The notes: generated from the sequence alone by a model not told the origin. A stretch of 64,000 bases of DNA from Acidaminobacter sp. (GCA_009881125.1 WXFH01000040.1:36753-100752), one strand, 5' to 3'; shown: positions 25,700 to 34,750, counted from the first letter of the stretch. Numbers and translations: made by a program.

Positions 25700-26506
25700 T
25701 TACGCCTCAATATCGTAGACCACCTTGTCTATGGTGCCATTCCAGTATTCAAACTCACCCTCCGGCAGGCTCCATGCCGCCCGAACGACAGATGGGAACC
25801 GAATGCCGTCTTTTTCTATGTAATTTTCACAATATGCGGTCCAGGTTTGACGTTCGTTGCCGCCCTTTGGATTGGCGTAGTAACGGTCGCGGGATACAAA
25901 AGTTGTCACTTCCCCAAGGTCGTTGAAGGTGAAGATGCCTTCCCCGGTCAGACCATGATCCGTTAGCCTCGCCTTGGCAGTCCTCTCGTCTATGGCTTCC
26001 CAGGTCACATAAGGTTCAGTCAGGTAACCGGGTACCAAAAAAGCTTCCGCGAGTACCGTCACAACGCCGGACTGTGAAATTTCCTGACGACCGTCGTCGA
26101 ACACAGGAATCAGGCCTGCGATTTTCCCGAGCATGTGCCCGTGACCATCGGCAAAAAGATCTCTGCCTTCAAAGGGCAGAACACCCAACATTTTGGTTGT
26201 CATGTAAGCCATTCTCACCGGTGAGGGTGTCGCATTGAACTGAAGGGTCTTCAGACTCGTCCACGGCTTGTCTGGACCAAACTTGATCCTGCTCTCTTTC
26301 CAGATCACCTCGCCCGCCCTAGGCAGTGGTCGGTCAGCGAAGCCAGCCATCTTAAGATACCTCTGAACCGGATCCGGCAGCGACGCTGTTTGTGACCCGG
26401 ACTCAGTCCGTTGACGCCGTCCGCCCGAATCAACCATTTCCGCCCGTCTGACCATTTCCAGCCATTGCCGCTTCTCATTCAAATAGCGCTGGTACATCTT
26501 ACTCAT
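25700..26506 (-). CDS. DUF6544-like conserved protein of unknown function
   Basis: The 268-aa soluble protein has the family-like opening LPDPVQRYLKMAGFADRP followed by strand-rich sequence and a YYANPKGG segment near residue 210. I see no signal peptide or membrane helix. The function is unknown. The ATG at 26506 has GAGGGTGG upstream; a GTG 9 bp earlier is possible. It lies 14 bp before gluQ, so the two may be cotranscribed. Confidence 0.6.
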   Translation of the reverse strand: MSKMYQRYLNEKRQWLEMVRRAEMVDSGGRRQRTESGSQTASLPDPVQRYLKMAGFADRPLPRAGEVIWKESRIKFGPDKPWTSLKTLQFNATPSPVRMAYMTTKMLGVLPFEGRDLFADGHGHMLGKIAGLIPVFDDGRQEISQSGVVTVLAEAFLVPGYLTEPYVTWEAIDERTAKARLTDHGLTGEGIFTFNDLGEVTTFVSRDRYYANPKGGNERQTWTAYCENYIEKDGIRFPSVVRAAWSLPEGEFEYWNGTIDKVVYDIEA

Positions 26507-26574
26507 GGATTCCACCCTCGGTTAGATGATTTATCCGATTCTTATTATTAGTAGAAATAAGTTTAAAATTTTCA

Positions 26575-27528
26575 CTAATTCCGAATCAGGATATATGCCA
26601 TGTACCCAAGATACATCAACATAAACGCTGCACCTTCGCCCCGCGTAATTTTTGAATGTGTCAGTGAGAAGATCAGCAGAATCACAGTTGAAATGATCAT
26701 AATGACAGCGTCAATTAAAATATTGCTGTCCACGACTATAGGGTGAATTACCGATGAAATGCCAAGGATAAAGAAAATATTGAAGATGTTGCTTCCAACA
26801 ATATTGCCTACCGCAATCTCACTCTTATTCTTGAGCGCTGCCGTGACAGAAGTGATGAGCTCAGGCAATGAAGTTCCCACTGCGACAATTGTAAGGCCAA
26901 CCAGGGTCTCGCTCATGCCGAGGGCCATGGCAATGACGATGGCATTTTTTACGACCATATCTCCGCCAAATACAATAGCCACCAATCCGCCGATGGTATA
27001 AAGCACATACTTTCCAATATTCGTCGGTGATGGATCGATGTCATCCAACTCAAATTGCTCGCGGCTGTTCTTCGCAACCTCCAGGATATAATAAATGAAA
27101 ACGCTGAAATAAGTCAGCAAAATAAGACCATCCCCACGTGACAGCACAGCATTTTGGTTGACCAGAACACGATCTGCAATTAGAACTAAAAGAACTATAC
27201 TTCCTAGGAGCGCAAAGGGAATCTCCTTTTTGATAGTCTGCCGCTCAACAACAAGGGGTTGAATGATTGCAGTGATGCCAAGAATAAACAAAATATTGAA
27301 CAGGTTACTACCCACGACGTTACCCACGGCAATATCACCAGTGCCTTTGAGCGCCGCCGAAATACTGACAGCTGCCTCAGGAGCACTGGTACCAAAAGCG
27401 ACTATTGTCAGACCGATCAAAAGGGGTGGAATCCTCAAAAATGTCGCGATTTCCGAGGAGCCTTCTACGAAGAAATCAGCGCCTTTCACCAAAATCAGAA
27501 AACCTATCAACAGCAATACATATTCCAT
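26575..27528 (-). CDS. Ca2+/Na+ antiporter, CaCA family (YrbG-like)
   Basis: The 317-aa membrane protein has about ten helices and the two inverted alpha repeats of the family: GTSAPEAAVS with GNVVGSN, and GTSLPELITS with GNIVGSN. These acidic residues coordinate cations. It likely exports calcium in exchange for sodium. It has a good ATG with GGAGAACG. A terminator separates it from the upstream molybdopterin operon. Confidence 0.94.
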   Translation of the reverse strand: MEYVLLLIGFLILVKGADFFVEGSSEIATFLRIPPLLIGLTIVAFGTSAPEAAVSISAALKGTGDIAVGNVVGSNLFNILFILGITAIIQPLVVERQTIKKEIPFALLGSIVLLVLIADRVLVNQNAVLSRGDGLILLTYFSVFIYYILEVAKNSREQFELDDIDPSPTNIGKYVLYTIGGLVAIVFGGDMVVKNAIVIAMALGMSETLVGLTIVAVGTSLPELITSVTAALKNKSEIAVGNIVGSNIFNIFFILGISSVIHPIVVDSNILIDAVIMIISTVILLIFSLTHSKITRGEGAAFMLMYLGYMAYILIRN

Positions 27529-27628
27529 AATCGTTCTCCATTCATCAATAAATTCGTACTACATCATACCACATTTTTTCTGAGAAAGTATAAACATTTC
27601 CATAACAAATAAAGGCAACAGAAGAAGC

Positions 27629-27662
27629 AAAAAAAGAAGAGGGTGTTTTAGTCACCTTCTTC
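27629..27662 (-). terminator. Terminator of the tungsten/molybdopterin operon
   Basis: GAAGAGGGTG pairs with CACCTTCTTC across a 7-base loop, followed on the minus strand by seven T's. It lies 60 bp downstream of the MOSC gene. Confidence 0.85.
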
Positions 27663-27721
27663 CACCGGATTGCAGCTTCATTAAAATGGCTCACAGCCTG
27701 ACCAGCCAACAGAGCACTTTG

Positions 27722-28147
27722 TCATAAGACCCTCAATACATCTCCAACCTGGAGCTTCCCGCCCGTCACAACGAGGGCGAACGCGGACATGACCGTCAGC
27801 GGACATACGCTTTTTTGCTGAAATAAAGCGCATTCAAAGTGACAGGGTTTTCCGACCTCTGTCAGCTCCAGAACCGCGTCTCCGGCCAATAGCCGGTCAC
27901 CCGGCCGCAAAAGACCGTAGTCCAAGGCTTCAGTGATCAGGTTGGCCGCATATTTTTCCAGGCATAGCCCGGTACCCTCCAAGGGGCTCAGTGCCTCTAA
28001 AGCCTCTGATGCCACAAGACTGACTTGGCGGGATCCGCCGCTATGATAATTGTCTTCGAGCCCAGTGTTCTCGATCAGCAGAACGGATTCTCGGCTGACC
28101 ATCGGCAAGCCCTTCGAGGCTTTTGTCTGGATGCCGGTAACTCTCAC
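27722..28147 (-). CDS. MOSC-domain protein
   Basis: The 141-aa protein is a stand-alone MOSC domain, with KASKGLP, GLEDNYHSGGSRQVSL and the conserved Cys in GKPCHFECALF. MOSC domains occur in molybdenum cofactor sulfurases and in sulfur-carrier or cofactor-handling proteins. It is last in the tup-moe-moaC operon and so probably handles molybdopterin or tungstopterin. The start is GTG with a G-rich site upstream. Confidence 0.88.
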   Translation of the reverse strand: MRVTGIQTKASKGLPMVSRESVLLIENTGLEDNYHSGGSRQVSLVASEALEALSPLEGTGLCLEKYAANLITEALDYGLLRPGDRLLAGDAVLELTEVGKPCHFECALFQQKSVCPLTVMSAFALVVTGGKLQVGDVLRVL

Positions 28148-28158
28148 AGCAAAGCCCC

Positions 28159-28635
28159 CTATTCTTCCGCCAGAACAAAGTCGCCGGACTTTCCGCCGGA
28201 CTTCTGCACCAGCCGGATATCCTCAATCACCATGGTGCGGTCCATTGCCTTCACCATGTCATAAATGGTCAGCGCCGCCGTAGTCACCGCGCTGAGGGCC
28301 TCCATCTCCACCCCTGTTCTGCCGATAGTCTTGGCGACCGCCTCAATCTCAATTGCCGACTGTGCTTCATTTGGCGTGAAACTCATGTCGACGCCAGTCA
28401 GAAAAATAGGATGGCACATTGGCACCAGATCCGAGGTCCGCTTCGCCCCCATAATCCCCGCCACCTGGGCGACAGCCAGCACATCGCCTTTCTTGACGCC
28501 GCCGTTCATAATGCGCTCAAAGGTCTCCGGCAGCATGGTAACTCGGCCGCGTGCCGTGGCGATCCGAAGGGTTTCGTCTTTTTCTCCAACGTCGACCATC
28601 TTGGCGCGGCCGCTTTCATTTATATGTGTCAGCAT
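28159..28635 (-). CDS. moaC: Cyclic pyranopterin monophosphate synthase MoaC
   Basis: The 158-aa protein has the MoaC features [24 protein letters not shown], and [15 protein letters not shown] [12 protein letters not shown] with TIYDMVKA. MoaC completes formation of cyclic pyranopterin monophosphate after MoaA. GAGGAG precedes the ATG at 28635; a TTG six codons earlier has no site. It lies 24 bp after the MoeA/PBP gene. No moaA, moaE or moaB is in the window, so these must lie elsewhere. Confidence 0.95.
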   Translation of the reverse strand: MLTHINESGRAKMVDVGEKDETLRIATARGRVTMLPETFERIMNGGVKKGDVLAVAQVAGIMGAKRTSDLVPMCHPIFLTGVDMSFTPNEAQSAIEIEAVAKTIGRTGVEMEALSAVTTAALTIYDMVKAMDRTMVIEDIRLVQKSGGKSGDFVLAEE

Positions 28636-28659
28636 GATCCAGACTCCTCTCAAGCAATT

Positions 28660-30582
28660 CTATTCAATGACTATGACTTCCCCACAGCCCTCTACGCTAT
28701 AGCCGCCGAGTGCCAGGACTTTCCGCTTGAACACCTCAGACCTGAGCGCCTCAATGGCGCGCTGCACCGGAAGGGCATCATAATGCGCCGCCGCCACCAG
28801 AAAATCATAGGACTCGTCCCCAACCGGGATAAAATCCAGGCCTGACAGAGCAGCTGCCGAGCGTACACCAAGGCCTGCATCCGCAGTGCCGGAAGCGACG
28901 GCTGAAGCTACCGCCATATGGGTTGTCATTTCGCGGTCATACCCTTGGATGTCCTCCGAATCCATGTTTCTGATCTTCAGACTATGATCCAAAAGCAGCC
29001 GTGTCCCAGAGCCCTTCTGACGGTTGACGAAGCGAAGGTCGCTGCGGGTCAGGTCCTCCAGGCCTTTGATGTCTTTTGGATTTCCTTTTGGGATCATCAG
29101 GCCTTGGGTTCGCTTTACCCCTCGAATCAGGAACCCCGTAAAGTCAGGAAAGAGTTTTTTCACATAGGAAATGTTGTATTCTCCGGTGGCTTCGTCCAGC
29201 AGGTGGATTGGCGCGAGGTGCGCTTCCCCTTTGACAATTGCCATGACGCCGCCGAGGCTCCCGACATGGGCGCTGGAGAGGCCGGCATCCGGCCACTGTG
29301 TATGGATTTGGTCTGCCAGAAGGTCTATGACCAGGTCATGACTGCCTATGACCACGACCGTGCTCTCTATTTCCTCGAGAGGCCTCAGAAGCCGCACCGG
29401 GACCTTCATCCCAGCCTCGAAGCCCTCACTGTTTTGAGGGATTTCAAGCAGCCCGTCCGCGCGCACCAGGGACATAGTGACGCCGGCCCCACGATTCAGC
29501 GGGGTCGCGATCAGCTGATCCCCAACCTTGCCCAGCTTGACCCTGACAACCTCAAGGTTCTTAAGGGAAGAGACCAGTCTCCTGGAGAGCACCGCTTCTG
29601 TGGTTGGCCGCTGAAGCGAACGCTGGTGCTGCATAGTATAGAGGAGCGGCTTGACAATGGTGTCAAACACCACCCATGCAGAAACAGGGTAACCTGGTAC
29701 GCCAATCACAGGAGCATGCCCAATCTTGCCTAAGATGGCCGGTTTGCCGGGTTTAAGGGCGATGCCATGAACAAAGACTTCACCGAGTTCCTCAACGATC
29801 CGTGAGGTAAAATCCTCTGTCCCCGCCGAGGAGCCTGCTATGATAATGACCATGTCGCTGCTCTGTGCAGCCTTTCGAACGGTGTCCACGAGGAGCGGGT
29901 AGTCATCCGCCACCGGTGCCAGGCGAATGGCCTCGCCGCCGCACTGCTGAACGATCCCCTCAAACACCCTGGAATTGGATTCTATGATCTTTCCAATCTC
30001 CATGGGCTCTCCCGGCTCAACGATCTCCGTGCCGGTCGGCAGGATGGCCACACGCGGCTTGCGGATGACCTTCACTGTGTTGATGCCGCCGCTTAGGAGG
30101 GCGCCTAAATCTATAGGCGTCACTTTATGATAGGCCGGCAGAATTAATTCGCCTGCAACAATGTCTTCACCCACCGGCCGTACGTTGTCCCAAGGCGAAA
30201 TTGCTGCTCTGATTTCCACTTGATCCTCGCTCAAATCGACGAGATCCTCCACCATAATGACCGCATCCCACGGATCCAGAATAGGATCCCCGGTATCCAC
30301 TATGATGTAATCCTTCCCTTTAGTCAGCGCCACAGGCCGCCGCTCGCTGGCCTCATAGGTTGAAGCTGCGTTCACCGCAATCCCGTCCATGGCGCTGGCA
30401 TTGAACCAGGGCGCGGACAGGGCAGCGAACACCGGTCCGGCTGTCACCCTGCCCAGCGCCTCCACGGTTGGTACAACCTCTTCTCCCAGTGCTATTTCGC
30501 CGCTGGCACAGGCGTTAGTATAGTGTGAGATGGCCTCGTCCAGCGCCATATTGCTCAGGTAAATATTTCTCTCGTGCTTCAT
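28660..30582 (-). CDS. MoeA-like molybdopterin molybdotransferase fused to a PBP-like domain
   Basis: The 640-aa protein has MoeA domains at about 5-410 (SAMDGIAV, DTGDPI, PTGTEIVEPGE, GSSAGTEDF, GKPAILGKIGHAPVIGVPGYPVS) followed by a PBP-like domain at about 415-640 (GSHDLVIDLLAD, VNRQKGSGTRLLLD, GTADAGLGVRSAA). MoeA inserts molybdate or tungstate into adenylated molybdopterin. The PBP domain resembles extracellular oxyanion-binding proteins but has no signal peptide, so it works in the cytosol and may present metal or act as a sensor. GGAGGTG precedes the ATG. It is the second moeA-like gene in the operon. Confidence 0.93.
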   Translation of the reverse strand: MKHERNIYLSNMALDEAISHYTNACASGEIALGEEVVPTVEALGRVTAGPVFAALSAPWFNASAMDGIAVNAASTYEASERRPVALTKGKDYIIVDTGDPILDPWDAVIMVEDLVDLSEDQVEIRAAISPWDNVRPVGEDIVAGELILPAYHKVTPIDLGALLSGGINTVKVIRKPRVAILPTGTEIVEPGEPMEIGKIIESNSRVFEGIVQQCGGEAIRLAPVADDYPLLVDTVRKAAQSSDMVIIIAGSSAGTEDFTSRIVEELGEVFVHGIALKPGKPAILGKIGHAPVIGVPGYPVSAWVVFDTIVKPLLYTMQHQRSLQRPTTEAVLSRRLVSSLKNLEVVRVKLGKVGDQLIATPLNRGAGVTMSLVRADGLLEIPQNSEGFEAGMKVPVRLLRPLEEIESTVVVIGSHDLVIDLLADQIHTQWPDAGLSSAHVGSLGGVMAIVKGEAHLAPIHLLDEATGEYNISYVKKLFPDFTGFLIRGVKRTQGLMIPKGNPKDIKGLEDLTRSDLRFVNRQKGSGTRLLLDHSLKIRNMDSEDIQGYDREMTTHMAVASAVASGTADAGLGVRSAAALSGLDFIPVGDESYDFLVAAAHYDALPVQRAIEALRSEVFKRKVLALGGYSVEGCGEVIVIE

Positions 30583-30614
30583 TTGCCGACACCTCCGGTG
30601 GATTGGTCAAGATT

Positions 30615-31898
30615 CTAGAACAGGATCACTTGAACAGGTTCGTTTTGGAGGATGCCCTCCTGCTCAGGCTCAATTTGGATATAGCCGTCCGCTCTGCTCA
30701 TCAGGGAAATCATGCCCGATTTGCCGTGGACAGGGATGGCAGTCAGCTTGCCTGATCGCCGCTCAAGGGAGACCATTTGGAAAGTCGTCCTGCCTGGCGC
30801 CGCATGGATATTCGATGACGCGACCGCGTTGACTGTCCGCTTACTGAAAAGGGCAGCAAGTTCTTCTGCTTGCTCAGTACCGGAGCCATCGGCTAAAGAA
30901 AAGATCTGTTCTCCTGTCAGTCTTTGAAGGAGCGGCTCTACGACCGCTTTGAAAATCATCATGGCGGAAGCGGGCTGGCCCGGAAGGCCAAAGACAGGCA
31001 CCCCGCCTATTCTGGCAACTACGGTCGGCTTGCCCGGCTTGATCCCGAGGCCGTGAGCCAGGATCTCCGAGTCCTCGAAGGACTGGATCACCCTTTGAGT
31101 GTAATCCTTCTCGCCCACGGAGCTGCCCCCCGAGAGCAGGACCAGATCGCTGTCCGAAACCGCTTCCGAGACGGCCCATTTCAGAGCGTCAAAATTGTCC
31201 TTCACGAGGATGGCGCGCTTCACGTGGCCACCTGCCGCCTCAATCAGCCCGGAAATGGTATAGCTGTTGATGTCCCTGATCTGGCCCGCCGTTGGCTTTT
31301 GCCCGATTGGTACAATTTCATCCCCCGTTGAGAGGACGCTGACCTGAAACGGCGCAAACACCTGAACATTTTCGATCCCAAGGGCGGACAAAACCCCCAG
31401 GTCCTGAGGCCTGAGGCGCGTGCCGCGTTTTAGGACGACTTCGCCGCTGGTGAGGTCATCACCTTTTTGCATAACATTTTCAAGGGGTGCCGATGGTCGG
31501 TGGACCGCAATCTGTCCAGCGCCAAAAGGCTCGGTGTACTCAATCATAACAACGGCGTCCGCCCCCTCCGGCAGCGCGCCCCCCGTGGGTACATAAACGG
31601 CCTCTCCGGATTTTACGGCTCGAAGCGCCGGCTTTCCCATTTCCACAGCCCCAACGAGATTTAAGAACCCGGGAATGCTCTCACTGGCACCAAAGGTGTC
31701 TTTGGCTCTCACGGCGTAGCCATCCACTACGGACCTTGAGAAATGAGGGACATCCTCAGTGGCGGTTTGATCTTCGGCCAGAATTCTGCCAAGGGCTTTC
31801 TCCAGGGGGAGACTTTCCATGCAAAGTGGAAGTTCCGAAAAGGTTTCATTAAGCTTTGCCGTGACTTCGCGTAGTGTCAAAACTTTAAAAAGATCCAA
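30615..31898 (-). CDS. moeA: Molybdopterin molybdotransferase MoeA
   Basis: The 427-aa MoeA has SVVDGYAVRAKDTFGASE, PTGGALPEGADAVVMIE, STGDEIVPIGQKP, GGSSVGEKDYT and GIKPGKPTVV. It catalyses metal insertion into molybdopterin-AMP. I place the start at TTG 31898 because GAGGTG lies 6 bases upstream and the tupC stop is just before it; the frame stays open further upstream but runs into tupC. In tungsten-using anaerobes two MoeA paralogues are thought to serve Mo and W separately. Confidence 0.93.
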   Translation of the reverse strand: MDLFKVLTLREVTAKLNETFSELPLCMESLPLEKALGRILAEDQTATEDVPHFSRSVVDGYAVRAKDTFGASESIPGFLNLVGAVEMGKPALRAVKSGEAVYVPTGGALPEGADAVVMIEYTEPFGAGQIAVHRPSAPLENVMQKGDDLTSGEVVLKRGTRLRPQDLGVLSALGIENVQVFAPFQVSVLSTGDEIVPIGQKPTAGQIRDINSYTISGLIEAAGGHVKRAILVKDNFDALKWAVSEAVSDSDLVLLSGGSSVGEKDYTQRVIQSFEDSEILAHGLGIKPGKPTVVARIGGVPVFGLPGQPASAMMIFKAVVEPLLQRLTGEQIFSLADGSGTEQAEELAALFSKRTVNAVASSNIHAAPGRTTFQMVSLERRSGKLTAIPVHGKSGMISLMSRADGYIQIEPEQEGILQNEPVQVILF

Positions 31899-31903
31899 CT
31901 CTA

Positions 31904-32569
31904 TCACCTCGTGTTTTGATTCGGTGTCGCCATACTTGAAATTTCCATTTTTCCATCCTGGAGCCACAATAGCTCTTTGCAGCACCTTTGTGCTTGCTCT
32001 GCGCTGTGCGTGACCAGAATAACAGTCGCGCCGGTTTCGCGGTGGTACTGCATCAGCCTGGACTCGAAGAGTTCCGTTGCCTGTCGGTCGAGGCTGGCTG
32101 AAGGCTCATCCATCAGCAGCAGCCTGGGTTCAAAGACCAGCGCTCTGGCCAGAGCGACCTTCTGAGATTCCCCGCCGGATAGTGTCGTCGCTTTACGGCT
32201 GGCGAGCTCCGGAATCTCCATCCGTTCCAGGGCAATTCTAACTCTTTTGTCCCGTTCCGTCCCGCTGACGCCTCTCACTTCCAGAGGCCAGGCGACGTTT
32301 TCTTCAACTGTGGCGTTCATCATATATGCCTTTTGACTGAGATAAGTCGTTTCGGTAAACAGACTTTTATGCCAGGCGCGTCCGTCATAAAGAAACCTTC
32401 CGTGGTCCGGCTTTTCCAGACCTGCTGCCATTTTAAGCAACGTTGTCTTGCCGGCGCCATTTGGCCCCATCAGTCCGTACAGCCCGCCTGAAGGCAGTCT
32501 GAGATTTTCAACATCAAATAAAAGCCGCTTTCCGTGGCGCTTGACCAACTGCTCAATAATAAGCTCCAT
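31904..32569 (-). CDS. tupC: Tungstate/molybdate ABC transporter ATPase
   Basis: The 221-aa ATPase has Walker A GPNGAGKTT, signature LSGGESQK, Walker B LLLMDEPSASLD and the switch His in LVTHSAE. It shares one base with the tupB stop (TGATG). With TupA and TupB it forms a three-gene oxyanion importer. It is followed within a few bases by moeA. Confidence 0.93.
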   Translation of the reverse strand: MELIIEQLVKRHGKRLLFDVENLRLPSGGLYGLMGPNGAGKTTLLKMAAGLEKPDHGRFLYDGRAWHKSLFTETTYLSQKAYMMNATVEENVAWPLEVRGVSGTERDKRVRIALERMEIPELASRKATTLSGGESQKVALARALVFEPRLLLMDEPSASLDRQATELFESRLMQYHRETGATVILVTHSAEQAQRCCKELLWLQDGKMEISSMATPNQNTR

Positions 32570-33261
32570 CAGATCTCCTCCCCGGCGGCGCGGTAAACAA
32601 AAGCATTGGCAAGGAATGAAAGGCTAAGCAGTACAATGGCCATGGCAATGGATTGAGCATAATTGCCCATACTGTTGTTCATAGCTATGTAGGTTGTCAT
32701 AACCCGAGTGTGGCCTTTTATGTTGCCGCCTACGATCATGACAGCGCCCACCTCTGAAACTGCCCTGCCAAAACCCGTCACGAAGGCAGCCAAAAGTTCT
32801 ATTTTCAACTCTTTGAAAAAGAGTCCAAGCAAATCTGCCGGTCTGCCGCCCAATGTTTTGCCAAGCTCATAGACCTCACGGCCTCTCTTGACAGCGACAT
32901 TGAAGACTATGCCTGTCACAATTGGCGTGACCAGGATGACTTGGGCAATGACCATGGCAGTAGGTGTAAAAATCAGTTCCATTGAACCAAAGGGGCCGCG
33001 GCGGGAGAGGAGGATGGCTACCAGAAGCCCTACAACCACCGGAGGCAGTCCCATCATGGTATAAAGAATTCTTGCGTAGAGCTTCTTTCCTTTGAATTTT
33101 TTCAGTCCTGTGTAAATGCCAATCACGGTCCCAAACAGACCCGCAATTAAAGCCGACAGGGTCGAAACGACAAGAGACAAGCCTATGACGCTGTAAACCT
33201 CTGCATCCATAGAGATCAACAGATTGAAGGCTGCCTTGAATCCGTCTGCTATATAGTCCAA
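32569..33261 (-). CDS. tupB: Tungstate ABC transporter permease
   Basis: The 230-aa permease has about five helices and a BPD-type coupling loop around YELGKTLGGRPADLLGLFFKELK. It ends with overlap into tupC. I place the start at TTG 33261 because AAAGGAG lies 9 bases upstream; the frame stays open to 33294. A large hairpin stands immediately upstream, between tupA and tupB. Confidence 0.92.
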   Translation of the reverse strand: MDYIADGFKAAFNLLISMDAEVYSVIGLSLVVSTLSALIAGLFGTVIGIYTGLKKFKGKKLYARILYTMMGLPPVVVGLLVAILLSRRGPFGSMELIFTPTAMVIAQVILVTPIVTGIVFNVAVKRGREVYELGKTLGGRPADLLGLFFKELKIELLAAFVTGFGRAVSEVGAVMIVGGNIKGHTRVMTTYIAMNNSMGNYAQSIAMAIVLLSLSFLANAFVYRAAGEEI

Positions 33262-33285
33262 TCCGCGTCTCTCCTTTAAAATAAT

Positions 33286-33335
33286 GTGGGTCAATAGACC
33301 AAAAGCCGCAGGGGCTATTGGCTTATTGACCCCAT
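33286..33335 (-). other. Hairpin between tupA and tupB
   Basis: GGGTCAATA pairs with TATTGACCC, with an inner AGCC/GGCT stem. A second stem, ATTTGTGG/CCACAAAT, stands at 33384-33406 just after the tupA stop. Such intercistronic hairpins usually make the binding protein more abundant than the permease by partial termination or mRNA stabilisation. There is no long T-run. Confidence 0.6.
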
Positions 33336-33361
33336 TTTCTGTGTTTGTTGAGATGGAAGCG

Positions 33362-33374
33362 GGTGTCAGACACC
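33362..33374. repeat. Solitary GGTGTCAGACACC palindrome
   Basis: This 13-bp palindrome is the same core, in the opposite orientation, as the eleven-unit array at 2414-2666. It sits alone between the two tupA-tupB hairpins. The pattern suggests a dispersed repeat family in this genome. Confidence 0.8.
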
Positions 33375-33410
33375 TTCTTCCTTATTTGTGGCAGCGGTCC
33401 ACAAATCAAA

Positions 33411-34346
33411 CTACTCCGCGTCCGGGAAGAACAGCGGCGCGCCGAACTTTTCCACGCCAAATTCACCGATCAGCGTCTGTGTCTCATCAGAGACGATCCA
33501 ATCAATGAAGGCTTGGGCTGCTTCCGCGTTAATTTGTTCATTCTTGTCCGGGTTGACGGCAATGACACCATATGGGTTGAGCAATCCTTCCAGACCCTCC
33601 GTGACGATCTCCAGCTCCAAATTGTCCTTCATGCTGAGATACGTCGCACGGTCAGTTAAAGTATACGCTTGAAGCTCGTTTGCCATCTGAAGAACGTCGC
33701 CCATGCCTTTGCCCGCTGAAACGTACTGATCACCTGACGGCGTCATGTCGGCCAATTTCCATAAGCTGTTTTCCTTCTTATGCGTGCCGGAGTCATCCCC
33801 TCTGGAGACGAAGGACGCGCCTTTGTCCATGATCTGCTTGAGGGCTTCGCCGGCGTTCGCGAAGGATGCCCCTTTAAGTGCCGCAGGGTCTGCCGATGGT
33901 CCTACCACGACAAAATCATTGTACATGACAGAGAAGCGCTGGAGACCGTGACCCTCCGCCACAAATTTTTCTTCGTCTGCCTTAGCGTGAACCAAAAGGA
34001 CATCCGCTTCGCCGTCAACGCCCATTTGAATGGCTGCGCCGGAACCCACGGCTACAACTTTGACCTCAGCGCCGGTTTTCGCTTTGAAATCCGGAAGGAT
34101 AAAGTCCAGCAGTCCGCTGTCCTGGGTGCTGGTGGTCGTGGAAAGAATCAGGGTCTGACCCTCCAGGGACGGCAGTGTCGATTCTGCAGGCGTTTCCGCA
34201 GGTGTCTCAGCAGGTGCTTCGGCAGGCGTTTCAGCCGGAGCTGGTTGGCTGCACCCCGCGCCAAACAGAACAAGCGCCAAAAGCAGCATTGTCAGCAGGA
34301 TGGTATTGATTGATTTCTTTGACTTCGAACGGAATTTCATTTTCAT
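33411..34346 (-). CDS. tupA: Tungstate-binding lipoprotein
   Basis: The 311-aa protein has a signal sequence ending in a lipobox (FGAGC) and a PAETPAE-repeat tether of about 25 residues. The solute-binding domain opens with LILSTTTSTQDSGLLD, the TupA hallmark that binds tungstate very tightly. Further TupA features are VGSGAAIQMG, DVLLVHAKADE, YNDFVVVGP, SRGDDSGTHKKE and DRATYL. ModA-type molybdate proteins lack TTTSTQDSGL, so tungstate is the better call. It is the first gene of the tup-moe operon. Confidence 0.95.
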   Translation of the reverse strand: MKMKFRSKSKKSINTILLTMLLLALVLFGAGCSQPAPAETPAEAPAETPAETPAESTLPSLEGQTLILSTTTSTQDSGLLDFILPDFKAKTGAEVKVVAVGSGAAIQMGVDGEADVLLVHAKADEEKFVAEGHGLQRFSVMYNDFVVVGPSADPAALKGASFANAGEALKQIMDKGASFVSRGDDSGTHKKENSLWKLADMTPSGDQYVSAGKGMGDVLQMANELQAYTLTDRATYLSMKDNLELEIVTEGLEGLLNPYGVIAVNPDKNEQINAEAAQAFIDWIVSDETQTLIGEFGVEKFGAPLFFPDAE

Positions 34347-34386
34347 GTGATTGCCTCCTTAGATTTTGGGGATAAAAAAACATCCT

Positions 34387-34502
34387 CAAAAAAAGGACGC
34401 CCTATGTCAGACCTTTTAAGTTCAGCAATGTCATAGAAGCGCAGGATTGCGTCTTCCGGCGCCGAGAGTCGCGCCGCCTATGTAATGGCCTATCCTTAAA
34501 AG
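34387..34502 (-). other. Second structured module in the tupA leader
   Basis: CTTAAAAG (34495-34502) pairs with CTTTTAAG (34413-34420) over long range, enclosing ACAUAG/CUAUG and GAAG-CGCA/UGCG-CUUC stems in the RNA. A run of seven U's (plus-strand A's at 34388-34394) follows. It may be the expression platform of the riboswitch or an independent element. I could not draw a clear terminator/antiterminator pair. Confidence 0.45.
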
Positions 34503-34505
34503 TCC

Positions 34506-34620
34506 GTATGGGGCTTTTTCCTTTCCTCAAGTGGGAGGCCGCAGGATTTCTCCTGTGACCCAGCGGCTGAAAACCATGGCATAACCTGTCAGTCCGATTG
34601 TTTCAGACTTGACGGCATAC
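34506..34620 (-). ncRNA. Probable Moco/Tuco-family riboswitch
   Basis: The element is closed by GUAUG/CAUAC (34616-34620 with 34506-34510). Inside are a GUC-AGUC/GACU-GAC hairpin, a GCCGC/GCGGC stem and a CAGGA-GAAA-UCCUG hairpin. They are followed by GGCCUCCCAC and GAGGAAAGG stretches that I associate with the Moco RNA motif. It lies in the 320-nt leader of a tungstate-molybdopterin operon, the expected place. A covariance search is needed for proof. Confidence 0.62.
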
Positions 34621-34673
34621 TTTAGGCCATTCAGCTCGAAAAAAGCGCTTATAAGTTGTGAACCGCTGTCATT

Positions 34674-34702
34674 AGTATAGCATGCAGAAAATCCGCCTAC
34701 AA
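34674..34702 (-). promoter_or_regulatory. Promoter of the tup-moe operon
   Basis: On the minus strand TTGTAG (34697-34702) is 17 bp from TATACT (34674-34679). The predicted transcript start near 34667 leaves about 45 nt before the riboswitch and 320 nt before tupA. Together with the two RNA modules this explains the 34347-34797 gap. Confidence 0.7.
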
Positions 34703-34750
34703 TGCGAATTTTGCGTCAATTCAGTTTTATGAGCACAAAACCTACTTTTG

